From positions 2,108,001-2,172,000 of the forward strand of contig JAVHNS010000008.1 in assembly GCA_036872755.1 (NCBI GenBank): a DNA stretch of 64,000 nt, in the 5' to 3' direction. A model generated the notes under the pieces. It ran no database searches. It was not told the origin of the DNA and worked only from the letters and a program-made list of their open reading frames with translations. Below are positions 1-11,987 of the stretch, in pieces; the stretch's first letter is position 1, and each line of letters starts with the position of its first letter. Origin of the DNA: Orbilia blumenaviensis. Its lineage: Eukaryota; Ascomycota; Orbiliomycetes; Orbiliales; Orbiliaceae. The position numbers were made by a program, and so were the translations under genes.

Positions 1-3000
1 GGAAACTAAACTTTCAGGGTAGGCGAATCGCACGTGGAAACGATACGGTTTGAACCAACCGGTAGGCACTCCGACAAGCTTGTCAAGGAGAGCAGGTGGA
101 AGGTGAGAGGTAGATGTTTTGATGCTTTGATAGTTTGGGATGGCGGAGCTTAGAAGTGAGATGGGAGATCGCCTGGCAGGCCAGCGGGATAAAAGTCAGT
201 ACGAGAGGATTAACGTTTGAAGCCGGCGAGAAACCTTTCTTCAACAATAAAAAATAATAAAATAAAACAATAAATCCAGTTAAGAATAAAAATATGTATA
301 TGTAAGGAACCAAGACCGGGGGGGGAACATAATAAATTTAAACTGATGAAGGGATGGATGAAGGGATGAAGGGATCCCAACGGACTGGACTTTATATTAT
401 CATTAAAACAATAAAATGATAACAAAGAGTAATATAACAGAACAAAATTATAATGATCCGGATTATGATGATAGGATGGCAGGAAAGAGAGTTCCTCAAA
501 CGCAGGCAGCCAAGGAGCATAACCATGAGCATGAGCAGTAGCAGTAGCCGCGTTGACTTGCTAGATCCATCTCAAAGTTTGGCGACGATGTCGACCAGGG
601 CGCAGAAGCCTCGAAATCGGGAACAGCACAGGAAAGGAACAGGTTGGTTGGGAACTCTCTGCCTGTGGCCACTAGCCTAATTTGTGTGTACTTTACTTAT
701 GTTGCATGGGCAAGCAAAAGTCCAAGTCCCAAGTCGACTGGCATACACACAAGAGTGCTCAAGCTACCGCAGTTTGAGGCAAGACATGCAGGAGAAGCAG
801 AAGCAGAAGCAGAAGAGCGCTGGGGAAGATACATAGCGAGAGATGGTCAGGAGCATGGTCTGCTGCACTGCCAGCTGTCTGGCCGGGACGCAATTGGATG
901 GTAAAAGGCAGAAGTGGATAAAACAGGCACGGGCAAGCATTCCAATTCCATCCCAGGCAAGGAACCCAGGGCGGAATACTGGCCTTATCTGAGGAAAGGG
1001 CAGAAGGGTCCAGGCTATTCTGGCGAGGGGGGGGGGGGGAGATGGGAACGATAAGAGTGGCCCTTGTGACCAGCCTGAATGCGAGTTCGGGGTGTTTGGA
1101 AATGCTAAGCTAAGAGAAAGGCCAAACAAAACGTACCTGATGGAAAGGGAGACGGTGGGAGATGACCGCCTTGGAGGAATAGCTTGCTGTCTTTTGTTTC
1201 TTTTTTGGAGGCAGAGAAAATAAGAAAAGAAAAGAAAAGGGTGAGCTGGCGATGAGATGGACCCAGATGAATGGATGGCTGGGAGGGATGATGATGATGG
1301 TGGTTGGTGATGATTATGATGATGCTGATGGAAAGGATGATGGTTTGAGATGAGAGTTGAGTTGGTTTGTTGGTGGTTTGTTGGACAAAAAGGGTCGGGT
1401 GCACCGCTAACTAAACCTCTCCTTCTTCTTCTTCTACTTCTACTTCTATTTCTACCACTTCTTATTCTATTCGTTCCCAGGTTAGGGATATAGAATAGAA
1501 ATAGATTGGTGTTTGATTGATAGGTTGATTGATAGTGATATTTGTTTTGTCGCTAGCGTAGTACGAATAGCTGTCGACCCCGAGCTTCGTGATGAGTAGA
1601 GTATGTAGGGTAGTGATGATGATGTTATTATTAATATTATTGGATCTAATGGAAGGGAGGTAGAGAGAGAGAGATAGCAACTAGAGAGAAAGAGAGAGAG
1701 AAGAGCAATTGTGGGAATAAATATTACTTAAGTAAAAGTAGGTACTCAAGCAGGCAGGAGTAAGAGTTAAAAAAGAAAAAAGGAAGAGGAATAAGTGGTC
1801 GGGGGGGAGGGTGGGTGGAACGAAGTCGGAGAGTTATAAGGTAACTTAGCAGGCGGGCGAGAGAGAGAGAAGACGGACTGGATGGAGGTATATCTCTGAT
1901 CTTGATCGCTTGCTTGCTTGGGATCCGGGATGTGTGTGTGTGGGTGTGGACCAGTTAACTACCAGCAGCAAGATGTAGGTAAATTCACTAGCTTCGGAAA
2001 GCAGCAGCAGACGGCGGGAATCAAAGATCCGGCTAAGGGAAGAAATCAAAACTGCCTGTCGCCCGAGTCGAGTCCTTTGATAATCTCTTTCTTTGACGGG
2101 ATAACGGTAACAACGATAATAATAATAATACTTGACTAAGCAAGTGTATTCTTCTTCTTCTTCTTCTTTTCTTCTTCTTCTTCACTGTCTTTTGGGACCA
2201 ACAAATGGAGAATGGGCTGAAATTTGATTCGCTTTTTACTTTCATGATCAAGCTCTTATCGATGCGGGACGGCCTTAATATATCCACCCACCGAGGAGCC
2301 GCCTTTCTACACCCCCCTTCAAACCGGACATGTGCATGCCCACCACTACCTTACTTAGTACTCACATACATACTACATACTAGTTACATACATACTTCAT
2401 ACATGGGTATATACATACATGTACAGCTGCAGACTGTTCCGGGGGAGACCAATGGAGGAGTGCTCTGCACCTTCACGATCACGATCAGGCAAAAAAAGTA
2501 ACCGCCCTTGGGAGCCTACCTGGGTACCTGGCACCTGGTTTCTAAGTTACATACTCTTAGTTTTTTGTGGGGGGGTGGTTAACATGTCCACTGGTTTCTA
2601 GCCTAAGACACCGCTCCCGTCGAATGCTTACATTCCTCCGACCCATTATAATTATGCTTTCGAGGAACTCGTTTACTTGTCCATACGTAGCCGGTCTACG
2701 AAACTCTGGGCCGAGTGTATCACATCCACGCAGCGCCCCAGAAGGTTTTTTTTTTTTCTAAAAAGGTAACGAGGACCTTAGTTAAGGCCTTAAAACATTA
2801 AATGCACAGCCGGATATCGATATATCAGTACTTACTTTCTCGGTATACACCCACTGGAAGGCATACACTCGGGCCTTTGCTTACCGTGTACTCAATTAGT
2901 TTTAATACTTACTTTTTTGTCTCGAGCTGAAATGAAAATACTCCGGAATGTATCGACGGGTGGAGTTTCTGCTAACGGGGAACCGGGACAAAATCGAACT

Positions 3001-4337
3001 ATCTAGCGTTTTTGTTGTAAGTCTGCCTGTGATGTACCACCGCTCGGGAGGCGGCGAGACAACTTCAAACATTCGAGAAGGAGAGCCAGGAAGCAAGCGG
3101 CATACGAACTACTCGTTCATACGTACTAAGTGATACTAGTGGGAAAAGTATCTACCGTTTACTTACCTAGTATGTAACTCTCGATCTCGAGCTCCCGGCG
3201 GCATACGTTAGAACAGCGACCGTTTCAACGATTTGCGCTCTCAAACAAGCCAACGGCTGGATAATCCTATAATCATTTCTTCATCATGATAGCCCGGCCC
3301 TTTTGCATGCTCCACCCCGTAATCGTTTCGCCTGTTTGGCTTGCTAATCTGAGAGAGATGCGCTTCGCTGGATTCATTCGGTTAACCGAACAGCCATGGG
3401 CCATGGTCATGGCCATCGGATTTTTCTTTTCTTTCGCAAAGGTCCCTGTTCGCAGCTGGCCTTTCTCTCTCTCTCACTCTCTTTGTGTTCCGGTCTATAC
3501 TCGAACTGGCATATTTACATTAGTAATTCCATCCTTTTAGCTAATTCGCACGAATTCTATTCGACGAGGACGGCGAGTCTCCAAGAAAGAGAATACCCAA
3601 CAGAGCGCGCCCCCCGCGGGCCTTTTAGTTTCCGGTCTTGCGACCAGACCAGACCAGACCGGACTAGGGTTTTTCAATTTCAGATCTCCAAAGATCCCGG
3701 AACCAAAAGGCAAAATGTCAACGTCCAGGCAAATGTACCAGGCTTAGGCAAATGTACCAATCGTTGTTTCTCTTTTTATTCTTCAAAAAAAGATCAGCTA
3801 TCAGCCTGTTCACTACTTTAACACGTTGTGACTAAAAACATACTTCTACCTGCCGCCCCCCCGATAACAGCTCGACCGATCTATCGTAACTTGGGTAATT
3901 TGTCGTGTGCGAGTGAGACTTAAACCCAGTAACTTTAATCAGAAAAAAGCACGCTAAAACAGGTTTATGCTTGGGTAAACAGATTTTGGTAGGCCGAATC
4001 TCCCTATCCAGTCGATATGATATTTTTTTGGATCACAAAATAAAAAAAATTAAATAAAAAAAAAACAATCAAAGTTGGATCAAAAAAAATATATTGTTAA
4101 ATCTGACGTCGGCTGGCCTGCCTCACACCCGCTAGTTAGCACCCGGCCGTACCAATACATACATCATTCTGACACTGACACTGACAACTCTCTGCTCCTA
4201 GGCTCCCGGGAACTCTTTGATTAGAGCTGGAGCGAAGCTAGTTCTAGGGGCGGGAAACATGTTAATGTCGGGACGATTTGCCAGATGCAGTTTTCCAGAC
4301 AGCTAGTTGCAGATTCAAAAGCTGCAAGCAAACAAAC

Positions 4338-4366
<29 letters not shown>
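4338..4366. repeat. Poly(A) homopolymer, 29 nt
   Basis: Uninterrupted run of A immediately after an AAAC-type imperfect repeat. It lies in non-coding DNA with no element boundary or target-site duplication beside it, so it is more likely a slippage-generated homopolymer than a retroposon tail. Confidence 0.9.
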
Positions 4367-4368
<2 letters not shown>

Positions 4369-5964
4369 AAACACTCCCTTGTGGTCCAGTTCAGTTCAGT
4401 ATACTCTTACAGCGCATATAGCTCACATGATACGACACATTGGTAGCTTCCGATTCATCCAAAACTCAATAATATCAAATGTGAAAAGTGAAATGAAAAT
4501 GCAAGTCATACATATTCCCAAGACCCGAGTTTCCAAGATTTAGGACACCTCTTACCGCGGGTAATGCGGCGTTTTTCTTATCTTTCGAAGTTATTGTTCC
4601 CACTTTAACCGTTTTCTTCGCTTTCTTCGCTACGGAAGAAATATTCCGGGGGGTCGACGACCATACACAGGAGGCGGGGAGGAAAAGGAAGAATAAGAAG
4701 CAGAGGGAAGAATAAACCCATGCAAGTCATCATGATGCTTCAGACATTTCGTCAATCAACCAGTGAAATCCCTCTGCTGAAGCAAGGGCATAGATAGAGG
4801 ATGGGTGAGAAGAAGAAAAAGAAAAAAAAGGAAATAGAGGAAAGACAGAAAGAAAAGCCAAGCAGCCGGTTAACATGTTCACATGCAAGCATTGTTTCTA
4901 ACTACACCATGCAATGTACTGTCCATCGCAGGCTCGATAGCCCAGAAACATATGTCGTGTGTACGCATGTATCTGTACAAACCTGTTGTGCCACGACAAG
5001 CAAGATCTGCCGACAGTACCTATTTGATGTAGCATGTAGTGGATGCTCACGGACCAAGTCTATGATTCACCACCAGTCCCCGAAACACTATTGAGAATCA
5101 TATAGCCTAGTTAAAGACATCTGCGTCGGCATCCCCACACGAACATGTGTTGTATATGGGGTCGAGTCGAAGGAACAACGGTAAGATATCGTCATCTACG
5201 ATTATAAAACTTAGAAATGAGACCGGTATGTCCGATCGTAGCCGTGCCAAGTCGTCTGCATCCGAGATATTGCCATGACCAAGCCACAGCAAACTCACAA
5301 CCTTATACCTTACACAGTACTTTGTCAGCTATAGAAAGAGTACTTGGTGCTTGCTCATACTTTGACTCGGCCGTACAAAGTTTGGAACAGGCGGCTGTGA
5401 GCCTCAACAGGTCGAAGAGCTGATCATGAACTCAACTTAATTCACTTTGTCAAACAATTGCCTTGCTTAAGCTTCGTTTTCGAGAACAAATGACTGTTGT
5501 CTAAGATCTAATATTAACTATAGTACTACCCAAGCTGGCTCTAGCTAGGCTAAGCTGCGTAAGTAACGTACTACGTACCACCCAAAGACGGCGATTTCCT
5601 AGCTATAGCTGACGGTTGGCCCGAGTTAAGTTGATGTTCCTTACTATAGCAGGTATATTGTCCTACGTGATGTAATCACGTCCATCGGCATCAGCTGAGT
5701 CCGGCTGCCTCAACGAACATCTGGTGGCAATATCGACCCGATCGTAACGTTTTTAGGCGTACCCCGATGGCGATGTGCGACACCTCCGGTTAGCTTCTCC
5801 GTGGGGAAGGTTGCAGTCTCTCCCCTTTCCGATTGTCACATCGGCATCGGTCTCGGCTTCTTCTTGTCAACTGCCAGTTATCCGGCCTGCAACTGGGGCC
5901 GAAAGAAATTTACACGAGTAAAGCTCGAGCCAGAGAGCTCTGCAAGGGTTCACCAAAAACAATA

Positions 5965-5968
5965 AACA

Positions 5969-6021
<53 letters not shown>
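5965..6021. repeat. (CA)n microsatellite
   Basis: About 57 bases of CA dinucleotides with one TA interruption near the left end. It lies in the intergenic region upstream of the SAP18 gene 3' end. Length polymorphism between strains is likely. Confidence 0.95.
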
Positions 6022-6740
6022 CCCTCAATGTAATTCCGGCCCAAAGGATCGGTTGGTGCAAGTAAGTAGGTATGTACCCACTTGCTGTCATTCGTAATAC
6101 AACGGGCATCGAGGAACTCTCTCCCGCACATGGCCTTGTCCAGGGTGCATTTTTAATTCAGGGTCCATCGGGTCAGATGCAATGATCAGTCGACACAAAG
6201 TTCTAGACTAGACCAGACCCTGATGCTAGACTCCCTGCGGTTAAACCGAACGGTTTGAACCCCCATGCAAAATACGGGTGCATTATGTAAAAGGGGACCC
6301 ATGGGCGTATGAGAAGCGTTACAATACACGCCGATTCTTATTATTCTGTAGAGGAGTAAAAATACACCAGAAAACCCGAAAAACGCTTCCCAAATGAAAC
6401 AAAAAAGCTTAAAAAAAGACCCTGGCACCAATAAATAGCTTGATCGAGTAAAAAAAAAAAAGAAGGGTCGCAGAACCCTCCATGCTCCGTGATCATGTAT
6501 GAAGCCGGGTTGGCGTAGACGCGCCGACTCGGGCAGGAATGTAATTATAAATATTTCTTCAGCGTACTACTGCGTCTAGGATGCTGGAATCTGCATCGTT
6601 TTCCAAGACAATTCAATGCATCCCGGTTTGACGATTGAATCCAATGGGAGGTGGGGCATTGCTATTACCTAGTAATAGGATTCCGTGGGTCTGGACCACT
6701 AAGTAGGGCGGTGTGGATCTCTAGGTTTACCACGGCGGTT

Positions 6741-7444
6741 CTACCACCGTCCGCCTCGTCTTCCTCCGCCGTGTCCGCCTCCACCGAACCTCCTGCCGCC
6801 TGGAGGTCCCTCGCCGCGTATAGGCGGCCCATCATCGTCTAATCGCTCCCCCTTTCTCCAATCGCCGTGCGGAATGTTGCCCCCTATGCCGCCTCTACCC
6901 CTTATGCGAATCCCGTTAGGACCCGGTGCCGGGCCACTTCTACCTCCAGCCGAGGAGGTAGAACCCGTAGTAACAGCGACATCGATCCAATCCCCAACAA
7001 CAAAGCGAGCTTCGTCCAATGATAGCTTATCCGACCCAGCTCCACCGCTTGCCCCGTTCGCACTTGACCCGGTCAATGGAAGTGGAACGTTGCCGAGTTC
7101 TTGGCTAGTATATCGGCCAGCTTTTGTGTCGGCATAGATCAATCGGAAGGAGCACTTGGTCGCACCCGATGCTAGGGAAGGGAGGGCTGAAAGAAGGAGG
7201 GTGGTGAGTTCCGCGAGGGAGCAGTCTTTCCACGTGTATACTTCGACGAAAGAGGATGGCTGGGAGGTCGAACGGAAGTCATCCAGTCTACTTAGGAGGT
7301 TAGAATACAATCAAGTAGTTATGGTAAACGGGGCAACGGAAGGAGGAGGGCAGACCTATGGAAGGAATTGACTTTGTAGAAGACCTTGAGCAGGAATGGG
7401 GTTGTCAGGTGACGATCGACTTTGAGCGGCGTTGTGGAAGCCAT
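6741..7444 (-). CDS. sap18: SAP18-like Sin3-associated co-repressor / splicing-factor subunit
   Basis: Two exons, 7444-7356 and 7287-6741, give a 211-residue protein. The intron (7355-7288) has a weak GTCTGC donor, a TTCTAAC branch site and an AAGTAG acceptor. It joins F-H-R to L-D-D-F exactly where the family reads continuously. The N-terminal half carries the SAP18 ubiquitin-like fold signatures: KVDRHLTTPFLLKVFY near residue 8, VEVYTWKDCSLAELT near 43 and VGDWIDVAV near 120. SAP18 subunits act in the nucleus in Sin3/Rpd3 histone-deacetylase complexes and in the ASAP/PSAP complex on spliced mRNA. Residues from about 135 to the end form a Gly/Arg-rich tail with RGRGG and GGGRRGG motifs, absent from the short animal protein and suggestive of RNA contact. 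The start was chosen at MASTTPLK because the family begins there; the open frame continues upstream without similarity. The gene is divergent from rps25. Confidence 0.9.
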
Positions 7445-7804
7445 GTTTTCGTTGGTGATGATGGTTTGTAGGATGGTAGCCACGAGGGCGTGATGATCAT
7501 GGTAGTGGGCGGTCGCGAGGTTTGGATTGGAGATGTACTGAGATACGCGCGACACTACCAATTGGAGCCGCATCACTTGACATCGCTTCATAACAACACC
7601 ATGTGTTGTTCAGTCAGAAAGGTCAAGGTTTGTTTGACAATATATGCTTTGCCTATTCTGTATACTGATAAGATAAGGGCTCTGACCTTGTGTGCAACAA
7701 CGCTTGCGAGCAAACCTATCCAAAGACCTTTTCTCAATCTCATCTGCAAGGTTACCTCCATTGTCGATAAACACCATCCTCATCAACAACCAAATACATT
7801 CAAA
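7445..7804. promoter_or_regulatory. Shared divergent promoter of sap18 and rps25
   Basis: The 360 bp between the two start codons must hold both promoters and both 5' leaders, since the genes diverge. On the plus strand, the last 60 bases before the rps25 start are CA/CT-rich and free of ATG, as expected for a highly translated ribosomal-protein leader. I do not see an unambiguous TATA box. Confidence 0.6.
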
Positions 7805-8313
7805 ATGGTACGACGCCGGCCGCCGTAATATATATTAAATCCATCATAATAGCTAATACAATGAGTGGGAATACAGGCAGGAGCAGCATCCGGTGGCAAG
7901 AAGCCAAAGAAGAAGTGGTCGAAGGGAAAGGGTACGGACCGACATCCATCATGAAAACTAGGAGCAGACGACGGGAAATTCGACGAAGGCTAACATTTCC
8001 GGATCTCGATGAACAGTCAAGGACAAGTCCGTCCACGCCGTCATCCTCGATAAGGCCACCACCGAGCGTCTTAACAAGGAAGTCCAGTCCTACAGACTTG
8101 TCACAGTTGCCACACTCGTCGACAGATTAAAGATCAATGGATCGCTAGCCAGGAGAGCGCTGCGAGATCTCGAGGAGAAGGGCGTCATTAAGAAGGTCGT
8201 CGGCCACTCAAAGTGCTTAATCTACAGTATGTCAGCCAACTTGGCGAATCTCTATACTGTCTCCCAGGCTAATGGACATGAAACTACAGCTCGATCGGTA
8301 GCCACCGAGTAAA
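7805..8313 (+). CDS. rps25: 40S ribosomal protein eS25 (RPS25)
   Basis: Four exons (7805-7807, 7877-7931, 8017-8226, 8291-8313) give 96 residues, the usual size for eS25. The first coding exon is just the ATG; the intron starts at the next base (GTACGA) and ends at AATACAG. The basic N-terminal segment KKPKKKWSKGK and the core motifs ATLVDRLKINGSLARRAL and LEEKGVIKKVVGHSK identify the family; the C-terminus reads IYTRSVATE. Introns 2 and 3 have CTAAC/CTAAT branch sites. eS25 sits in the head of the small ribosomal subunit and contacts tRNA and certain viral or cellular IRES elements. Frames join cleanly at all three introns, including codon-splitting junctions V (GTC) and T (ACT). Confidence 0.95.
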
Positions 8314-8741
8314 AGATGTTTTTCTTTAAATAAAGAATTCGTTTTTGCTTTGGGCTGTTTTCCTTTTTTTTATATTTGTTTGCCATTACGAATATGATAC
8401 CGATCCGCATGACATCGAATCAAGCACGACCTCCCTTAATGAACCTCATCACGGCCTAGCTAGACTGGATCTATATACGCTTCCCTCCCTCTCTCTTTCC
8501 AGCACCCCACCTCTGCAGGCTGTTCTCTTACTATGCTACGGCATTTCCTCATTTCATACCTTTTTTTTTAACTTTCCATGTGTATACTGGGACAAGACAT
8601 TTCAAAAACAGAGATTTTTTGATTTTGTCAAAATCAAAACGAGCACCTTTCCATAAAACGTAGGCGTGATAGAGTCGCAACCACAAATTATTCTACAGGA
8701 CCTAAATACTGCCGAGTGTCTATCTCATATATGTGACCAAT
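8314..8741. other. Convergent 3' intergenic region
   Basis: 428 bases between the stops of rps25 (plus) and the haem-protein gene (minus). It is T-rich, with AATAAA-like signal AAATAAAG at about 8328-8335 soon after the rps25 stop. No gene seen. Confidence 0.6.
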
Positions 8742-9533
8742 CTAAAGTTCGTCGGGCTTGTGTTCGGACTCGGGTTCCGGTTCTGGCGCCTCGACCTTAG
8801 CCTTCGTCGGGTCGCGTACCAGGTACCCCACAAACGTGTAGATATCATGGTTAGCAAAGAATTTGACCCAGTGGCCAAGTCCTTGCTGGACTCTCTCCTC
8901 ATCAATTCCGCTAACATCCCAAGTCAGGTCGTTCTTGAAGTCACCAGTGATATACGCCCTGCTTGCATCTCGGCCAGCTACACAATTTCATTAGTTGGAG
9001 TGCTGAACGCTTAAAAGTAAGCTATGTAGACGTACCAAAGAACGAGTAACCACCACCAGGGCCGTATTTACTCCTCCCTTCTGTAACGTCATAAATCGTC
9101 CCATTGATAGAAAGATATATCGGCAATTCTGGGTCAGTGCCATTGTATAAAGCCAACGTGGCTTCGTCAAGATATATTGGTTTGGTCTACAATTGTACTG
9201 TGTTAGTACCATGTACAAAATGTGTGAATTCCGGAGACTACAGATCCGTACAAATGTTCTCTTTATGCCATTCCAGTACTTTCGAACAAACTTATCGTGT
9301 CCCCAAACGTAAGAATCGCCGATGACGAAGTAGCTCAACATGCAGGCAAGCACCGCGAACCCTCCGAGGATGCGAAGGACGTCAATGACCCCGAAGGTTA
9401 CTCGATCTTCTTCCTCAACCAACTCAGCATTTGATTTCTTCCGCGGCGATGTCGTCTTCTTCTGCGCCGCAGCCGCAGCCGCTGGTCTAGTGTCCGGTGT
9501 TGCCTCGCGGGCTTGCTGGCGTGTCTGCACCAT
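8742..9533 (-). CDS. Membrane-anchored cytochrome b5-like (MAPR/Dap1-type) haem-binding protein
   Basis: Three exons, 9533-9252, 9186-9036 and 8977-8742, give 222 residues. Intron 1 carries a perfect TACTAAC branch site; intron 2 has ACTAATG. A basic, Ala-rich cytosolic N-terminus (about 1-45) is followed by a single hydrophobic span (about 48-71). The cytochrome b5-like domain starts near residue 95, with TKPIYLDEATLALYNG, LPIYLSINGTIYDV, KYGPGGGYSFFAGRDASRAY and FVGYLVRD. The YGPGGxYxxFAGRDASR core is diagnostic of the MAPR family (yeast Dap1, animal PGRMC), whose members bind haem via tyrosine and support cytochrome P450 enzymes such as Erg11. The tail is acidic, repetitive (PEPEPESE) and ends in HKPDEL. 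ER membrane location is inferred. Frames close exactly at both introns. It is not the short Dap1 itself but a longer fungal relative. Confidence 0.87.
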
Positions 9534-10621
9534 AGCTTTGTCGATATATAAGTACTTTAGGTAGATATTACGTGCTACCTAAAATCCTCGATCTATAGCT
9601 GACGCCGGTTAGATGTATAGCGTTCGAGTAGCGTGTACTAATGTGCTGTATTTCGCAATGGAGTGGTTTTTATGAGAAAGGTAATGTTCTCATCTCGTGG
9701 TTCCGGAAATAATCGGGGTGGGATCGATATATGGATTCTAAATTGTGAACAGAGTATGGAGGATGTCACACCTTTTGCCAACTTAGTCCGTGGATATGGA
9801 CACGCACATTTAATTGTGTTGAGTGGTGTGGGGAGAAGCCTGGTTCCCGACTATTCCGTCGCGCTTGGCTTGGATCTTGATATCAGGCTATGGGAATGTG
9901 ACTATGACTTGGCTAGTAGCGCACCGATGCTACCGTCCCGGTCCAATCGCTTGCAGACCATTTGAACCAACATTGCATGGGATGGATGGCGGTATACACC
10001 ATCTCAGGGGGCCGGGATATTTCCGGAAATACACCCAAGTTAATATATTGATACATCTTGTCCAAGTATTCTACTGAAATCTTGTATACCTAACTGCTTG
10101 AGAAGGTATGCATGTATATATACTAGGTATATATCGGTCTCGTGTATATATGCACATGTACATGCAGCCCAGTTCTACGTGGTTGGAAAGATGGTGATTT
10201 TGTTATAACTCGAGACAGCGCAGTATGGTATATTAATGGACATAGGGCTAAAGCGAACACATTCCATCGAATGGTCTATATGCATTAAGAAATCAAATAG
10301 GTTGGGGCCCCATGGTTAGCTAGGCCTTCTCAAGCATCCAATTACTAAATACTAACACACATGGTGTAACTGAGTACTTGGGTGCAAACTTGAGATCATG
10401 ATATACAAAAAAGTCGAGACGCATCCTAATGAGTTTTGAACCAGGTCGCAGCGATTACCAACCCAATCAAAGGCCTCCTTCAGTATCCAACTACCCCGTA
10501 CTCGGCCGCAGACCTTGGCTTTGCATATACTTTTAAACATACACAAAGCAGATATAGTTGAGGTATATTCGAACAGCAGCCTCAAGTAGTACATATTGTG
10601 TGAGGTGCGCAGTCCGAATAA
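9534..10621. other. Intergenic region upstream of the haem-protein gene
   Basis: About 1.1 kb without a supported gene. A 100-codon open frame at 9663-9965 has no recognisable motif. AT-rich with several TATATA stretches near 10100-10150. It contains the promoter of the 9533 gene and the 3' flank of the glutathione transferase. Confidence 0.6.
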
Positions 10622-11493
10622 CTACAGATTTGCTTCCACCTTAACGATCCGATCATGCGCCCGTTTATAGGCCGGCCTCTCTTTGATCCTGTCCATCCAA
10701 GCGAAGATATTGGGATACTTTTCCTTCTTAAACCAACCGCCAATTCTTTCGGCGGCACTTTCGATGGGGAAAGATAACAGGATATCTGCCCCAGAAAGGT
10801 CGCTACCAGCAAAGAAAGATTGGTCCTTTAGGAGGCCTTCGAGGTAATCGTAGTTCGAGACAAGGTTAGGATTGATGTATGGTTTTGACATTTGGTCTGC
10901 AATTCTATTGGTAATTGGTTTGATAAAAAAGGGTACGGGTGCCCCCTTTATAAGTGAAGCCATGAGAGCCAGTAGCATATATGGCTGCAGACTACCTTCT
11001 GTGTAGTGAAGCAAATGCCTGAAGACAGAAATTAGTTCTAAATGGTCATAACGATATCAAACCATCCACTTTGGTACACTCACTTGTATTGCATATAGTT
11101 ATCGACATCATCCTCTGCAGGCTTGAATTTGGGCCCAAATTTATCAATCAGATACTCTACGATAAACCCACTCTCCGCAAGAGTCCGACCGTCGATGATG
11201 AGAACGGGGGCTTTGCCAAGAGGATGGAATTCTTTTAGTTCAGCCGGGGCTTGTTTATCCTCTCTCCTATTTTTGTTGGTTCGAATATATCGAATATAAA
11301 TTACTAAATTACGTCCCGTATATGCTTCGTCTCTCTGAGTATTGACTACTAACCTTTTGTAAGCTTTAACCTCATATTCGAGGCCCAGCTCTTCCAGGAG
11401 CCAGACGATACGCTGGGCGCGGGATTCATTCAGCCAGATTAGAGTGATACTGGGCTTTGTTTGAGCGGAAACTGTAGCCTCGTGCTCTGCCAT
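10622..11493 (-). CDS. Glutathione S-transferase, Gtt1-like
   Basis: Three exons, 11493-11354, 11266-11084 and 11018-10622, give 239 residues, a normal cytosolic-type GST length. The thioredoxin-fold N-terminal domain has TLIWLNESRAQRIVWLLEEL (about 17-36), the ELKEFHPLGKAPVL loop with its cis-proline (about 56-69) and the LAESGFIVEYL glutathione-site motif with Glu-Ser (about 76-86). The C-terminal helical domain carries FFAGSDLSGADILLSFP. The SRAQR start of helix 1 is the pattern seen in yeast Gtt1 and its fungal relatives, which conjugate glutathione to electrophiles and reduce peroxides. Start MAEHEATV was preferred over an in-frame ATG 17 codons upstream. The acceptor of intron 1 was fixed by frame: only the AATAG site leaves an open reading. 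No neighbouring gene suggests a specific substrate. Confidence 0.9.
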
Positions 11494-11971
11494 GTTGGAC
11501 GTATATGTATGTTTTTTTCCTCGGGGGAAGAGTCGACTGCTCAATATAATACAAATGAGATTGATAGTCGGTTTCGTGGCTCTCTAGATCTCCACGAGTC
11601 TATGAAAGAACCGTATATATTTAATTTATAAGACGTGCCCGGAAGCTTCGACTCAAATTAAATTTAAAGGGGACGGCTGCAGTTGACAGATGTTATATCT
11701 CGCTCAAATGTTGACAAATAAGAGCTTCGTCTTTGATTGGCCTCCAGCTTATATTAATATATCAGAAAATTGGCAACCCAATCCCGTGCTGACGAAAGAA
11801 GGGGAGTATTTTCAAGTTATATGGCTAATCCGGCGGCGTTCTTGTGGAAAAAGCTTAAGCCTCGGCTCGCAAAGAACGATGCGTAATCCATGAGTTCCAG
11901 AACTCGGTTGGCGGCGAGCAGTTGCGCCGTGTTGACGATGATAATATTCCTGGTAAGTTACATTGCTCCGC

Positions 11972-11987
11972 TACCTAGGCCTAGGTA
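11972..11987. repeat. Perfect 16-bp palindrome TACCTAGGCCTAGGTA
   Basis: Reads identically on both strands and is the most extended copy of the TACCTAGGTA-type motif scattered through intergenic DNA of this window. Function unknown. Confidence 0.9.

Larger units (their letters stand above)
1..6740. other. Long intergenic region without a supported gene
   Basis: About 6.7 kb in which every open frame is short, low in complexity or interrupted, and none resembles a known family. The region contains a G run near 1027, CT/GA-rich stretches (about 1420-1460, 1660-1700, 2150-2185), a 29-base A run at 4338-4366 and a CA microsatellite at about 5965-6021. Part of the left end may be the untranslated region or promoter of a gene outside the window. 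Confidence 0.6.

Noticed and set aside
5833..6131. His/Thr and Cys/Val repeat frames
   Set aside because: Direct translations of the CA microsatellite on the two strands.
6874..7137. Plus-strand Pro-rich frame over the sap18 gene
   Set aside because: Antisense shadow of the Gly/Arg-rich SAP18 tail.
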